In this document: in pieces, positions 5,696 through 6,732 of the stretch
How the letters are laid out: each line of letters begins with the position of its first letter
Numbering within the stretch: the first letter of the stretch is position 1
From: Candidatus Poseidonia sp.
Lineage (GTDB): Archaea > Thermoplasmatota > Poseidoniia > Poseidoniales > Poseidoniaceae
Direction of reading: 5' to 3'
NCBI GenBank assembly: GCA_013330155.1
Contig: DUIU01000190.1
Coordinates: 3,532-10,263 of the forward strand
DNA: 6,732 bases
Notes under the pieces: model-generated
The model's database searches: none
Seen by the model: the letters and a program-made list of their open reading frames with translations, nothing else
What the model was told of the DNA's origin: nothing
Program-made: the position numbers and the translations under genes

Positions 5696-6732
5696 ATGAC
5701 AAAACGGGGGATGATGGACCAGTTCTTTGACATCAAAGAACAACATCCCGACACCATTCTGTTCTTTCGAATGGGGGATTTCTACGAACTCTTTCATGAG
5801 GATGCTGAAGTGGCGGCGGATGTTTTGGGACTCTCCCTTACATCCAGAGACAAGAACGCTGAACAACCCATCCCCATGGCCGGATTCCCTTGGCATGGCC
5901 TAGAGGAACATCTGCGCACCATGCTGCGTGCTGGCCACAAGGTGACCGTAGCTGAGCAAGAGGAGGAACTGCGCCCTGGAGCGAAACTCCTCGAGCGCGT
6001 GGTGACCCGCGTCTACACTCCAGGAAGTTTGTACGAAGAGGGATTGCTTGAAAGCGATGAGCAATCGCTCCTCGCTTCGGTTGTTCTAGGAAGTGAAGCC
6101 CTTGGTTTGGCGGTGATCGACGCCTCAACTGGAAAGGCCTGGGCTTCAACCCACAACGGAGCAGACCGTTTTTTACGCCTTCAAGACGACCTCCTTCGCT
6201 GGCAGCCAAGCGAATTTGTCCTGACCCCAAAGGATGCAGAGGACGCTCACCTTGCTCGACTCTTTCCCCTTCTTGAGAAAACGATGGTCAGCCAACACAA
6301 ACTGAGTCCGACCAAACGAGAGGAGCGGCTTCGGACAATGTTGAACGTTGCTGATTTGGGCCACCTTGATCTTGACCATGCGCCGCTGGCTCTCTCGGCC
6401 ACTGGACTGGCCGCCGATTACCTGGCCACGGTTCATCTCCGAGTGGATGTGCATCTCCAAGACGTTGAACTCCTCGAAGAACAAGGCCACCTTTTGCTTG
6501 ACCAAACAACCTTGCGCAACCTGGAGCTGACCTCCACCCTAGCAGGTGAATACGATGGAAGCCTTCTCTCCACCCTCAACCGTTGCCGTACAGCGATGGG
6601 TCGACGGCTCCTCAAAACATGGATACTCCATCCACTCTTGGAAATGGAAGCCATACAGACGCGGCATCATGCCGTAGGCACCTTGTCCCGGTCAGCCCGC
6701 CGATTGGATGGAATGCGGGAATCGCTCAAAGG
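5696..6732 (+). CDS. mutS: DNA mismatch-repair protein MutS (N-terminal 345 residues, cut by window end)
   Basis: MutS recognises mismatches and small loops as a dimer and recruits MutL. The visible part covers domain I, with the mismatch-reading F-Y-E motif at 29-31 inside FFRMGDFYELF and IPMAGFPWH (59-67). The RVVTRVYTPGSLYEEGLL block (101-118) marks the end of domain I. The connector domain (about 125-240) has IDASTGKAW (141-149), and the start of the core domain shows LDQTTLRNLELT (268-279), GSLLSTLNRCRTAMGRRLL (288-306) and W309-x3-P313-L. These match bacterial MutS1, including the Phe and Glu that contact the mismatch. The clamp and Walker ATPase domains lie beyond the window. The start at 5696 has GGAG upstream. 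Another in-frame ATG at 5681 would add five residues, and the Met pair at 5711/5714 is a third option. A bacterial-type MutS in an archaeal setting suggests old transfer from bacteria. Confidence 0.95.
   Translation, partial: MTKRGMMDQFFDIKEQHPDTILFFRMGDFYELFHEDAEVAADVLGLSLTSRDKNAEQPIPMAGFPWHGLEEHLRTMLRAGHKVTVAEQEEELRPGAKLLERVVTRVYTPGSLYEEGLLESDEQSLLASVVLGSEALGLAVIDASTGKAWASTHNGADRFLRLQDDLLRWQPSEFVLTPKDAEDAHLARLFPLLEKTMVSQHKLSPTKREERLRTMLNVADLGHLDLDHAPLALSATGLAADYLATVHLRVDVHLQDVELLEEQGHLLLDQTTLRNLELTSTLAGEYDGSLLSTLNRCRTAMGRRLLKTWILHPLLEMEAIQTRHHAVGTLSRSARRLDGMRESLK

Noticed and set aside
5446..5757. Leftward open frame of 103 codons across the gap before mutS.
   Set aside because: It overlaps the ends of two well-supported rightward genes and has no recognisable features; the gap it would fill is only 108 bases.
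1..6732. CRISPR arrays, tRNA or rRNA genes, insertion sequences.
   Set aside because: No regularly spaced direct repeats, no cloverleaf-like segments and no transposase motifs were seen on reading both strands.

Overview
The window looks like a piece of an archaeal chromosome. The ribosome-recycling ATPase ABCE1/RLI and the ribosomal protein L10e are families found only in archaea and eukaryotes. They sit beside a bacterial-type MutS mismatch-repair gene. That combination, the balanced base composition and the acidic, doubly membrane-anchored secreted protein would fit a marine planktonic euryarchaeote of the Marine Group II / Poseidoniales type. The lineage is inferred from gene content only; no search was run.

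The left two thirds is transcribed leftward in the order L10e (3709-4248), ABCE1 (1868-3637), then a large PD-(D/E)XK nuclease-like protein with an OB-fold tail (86-1747, with an open frame continuing upstream to ABCE1). L10e has a TATA-like box and a GGAGG ribosome-binding site. The other two genes follow at short distances and may be co-transcribed with it. The first 85 bases hold an imperfect inverted repeat followed by a T run.

The right third is transcribed rightward: an unrecognised extracytoplasmic protein with a membrane segment at each end (4382-5587), then the first 345 codons of mutS (5696 to the window edge). The two arms diverge from a 133-base intergenic region (4249-4381).

L10e and ABCE1 both act on the ribosome: L10e is a large-subunit protein near the tRNA sites, and ABCE1 splits 70S/80S complexes for recycling. 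The nuclease and MutS belong to DNA repair. The two most notable points are an ABCE1 whose N-terminal iron-sulphur domain has lost four of the eight canonical cysteines and gained two others, and a Cas4/Dna2-like nuclease gene with no standard start codon upstream of its conserved N-terminal motif.
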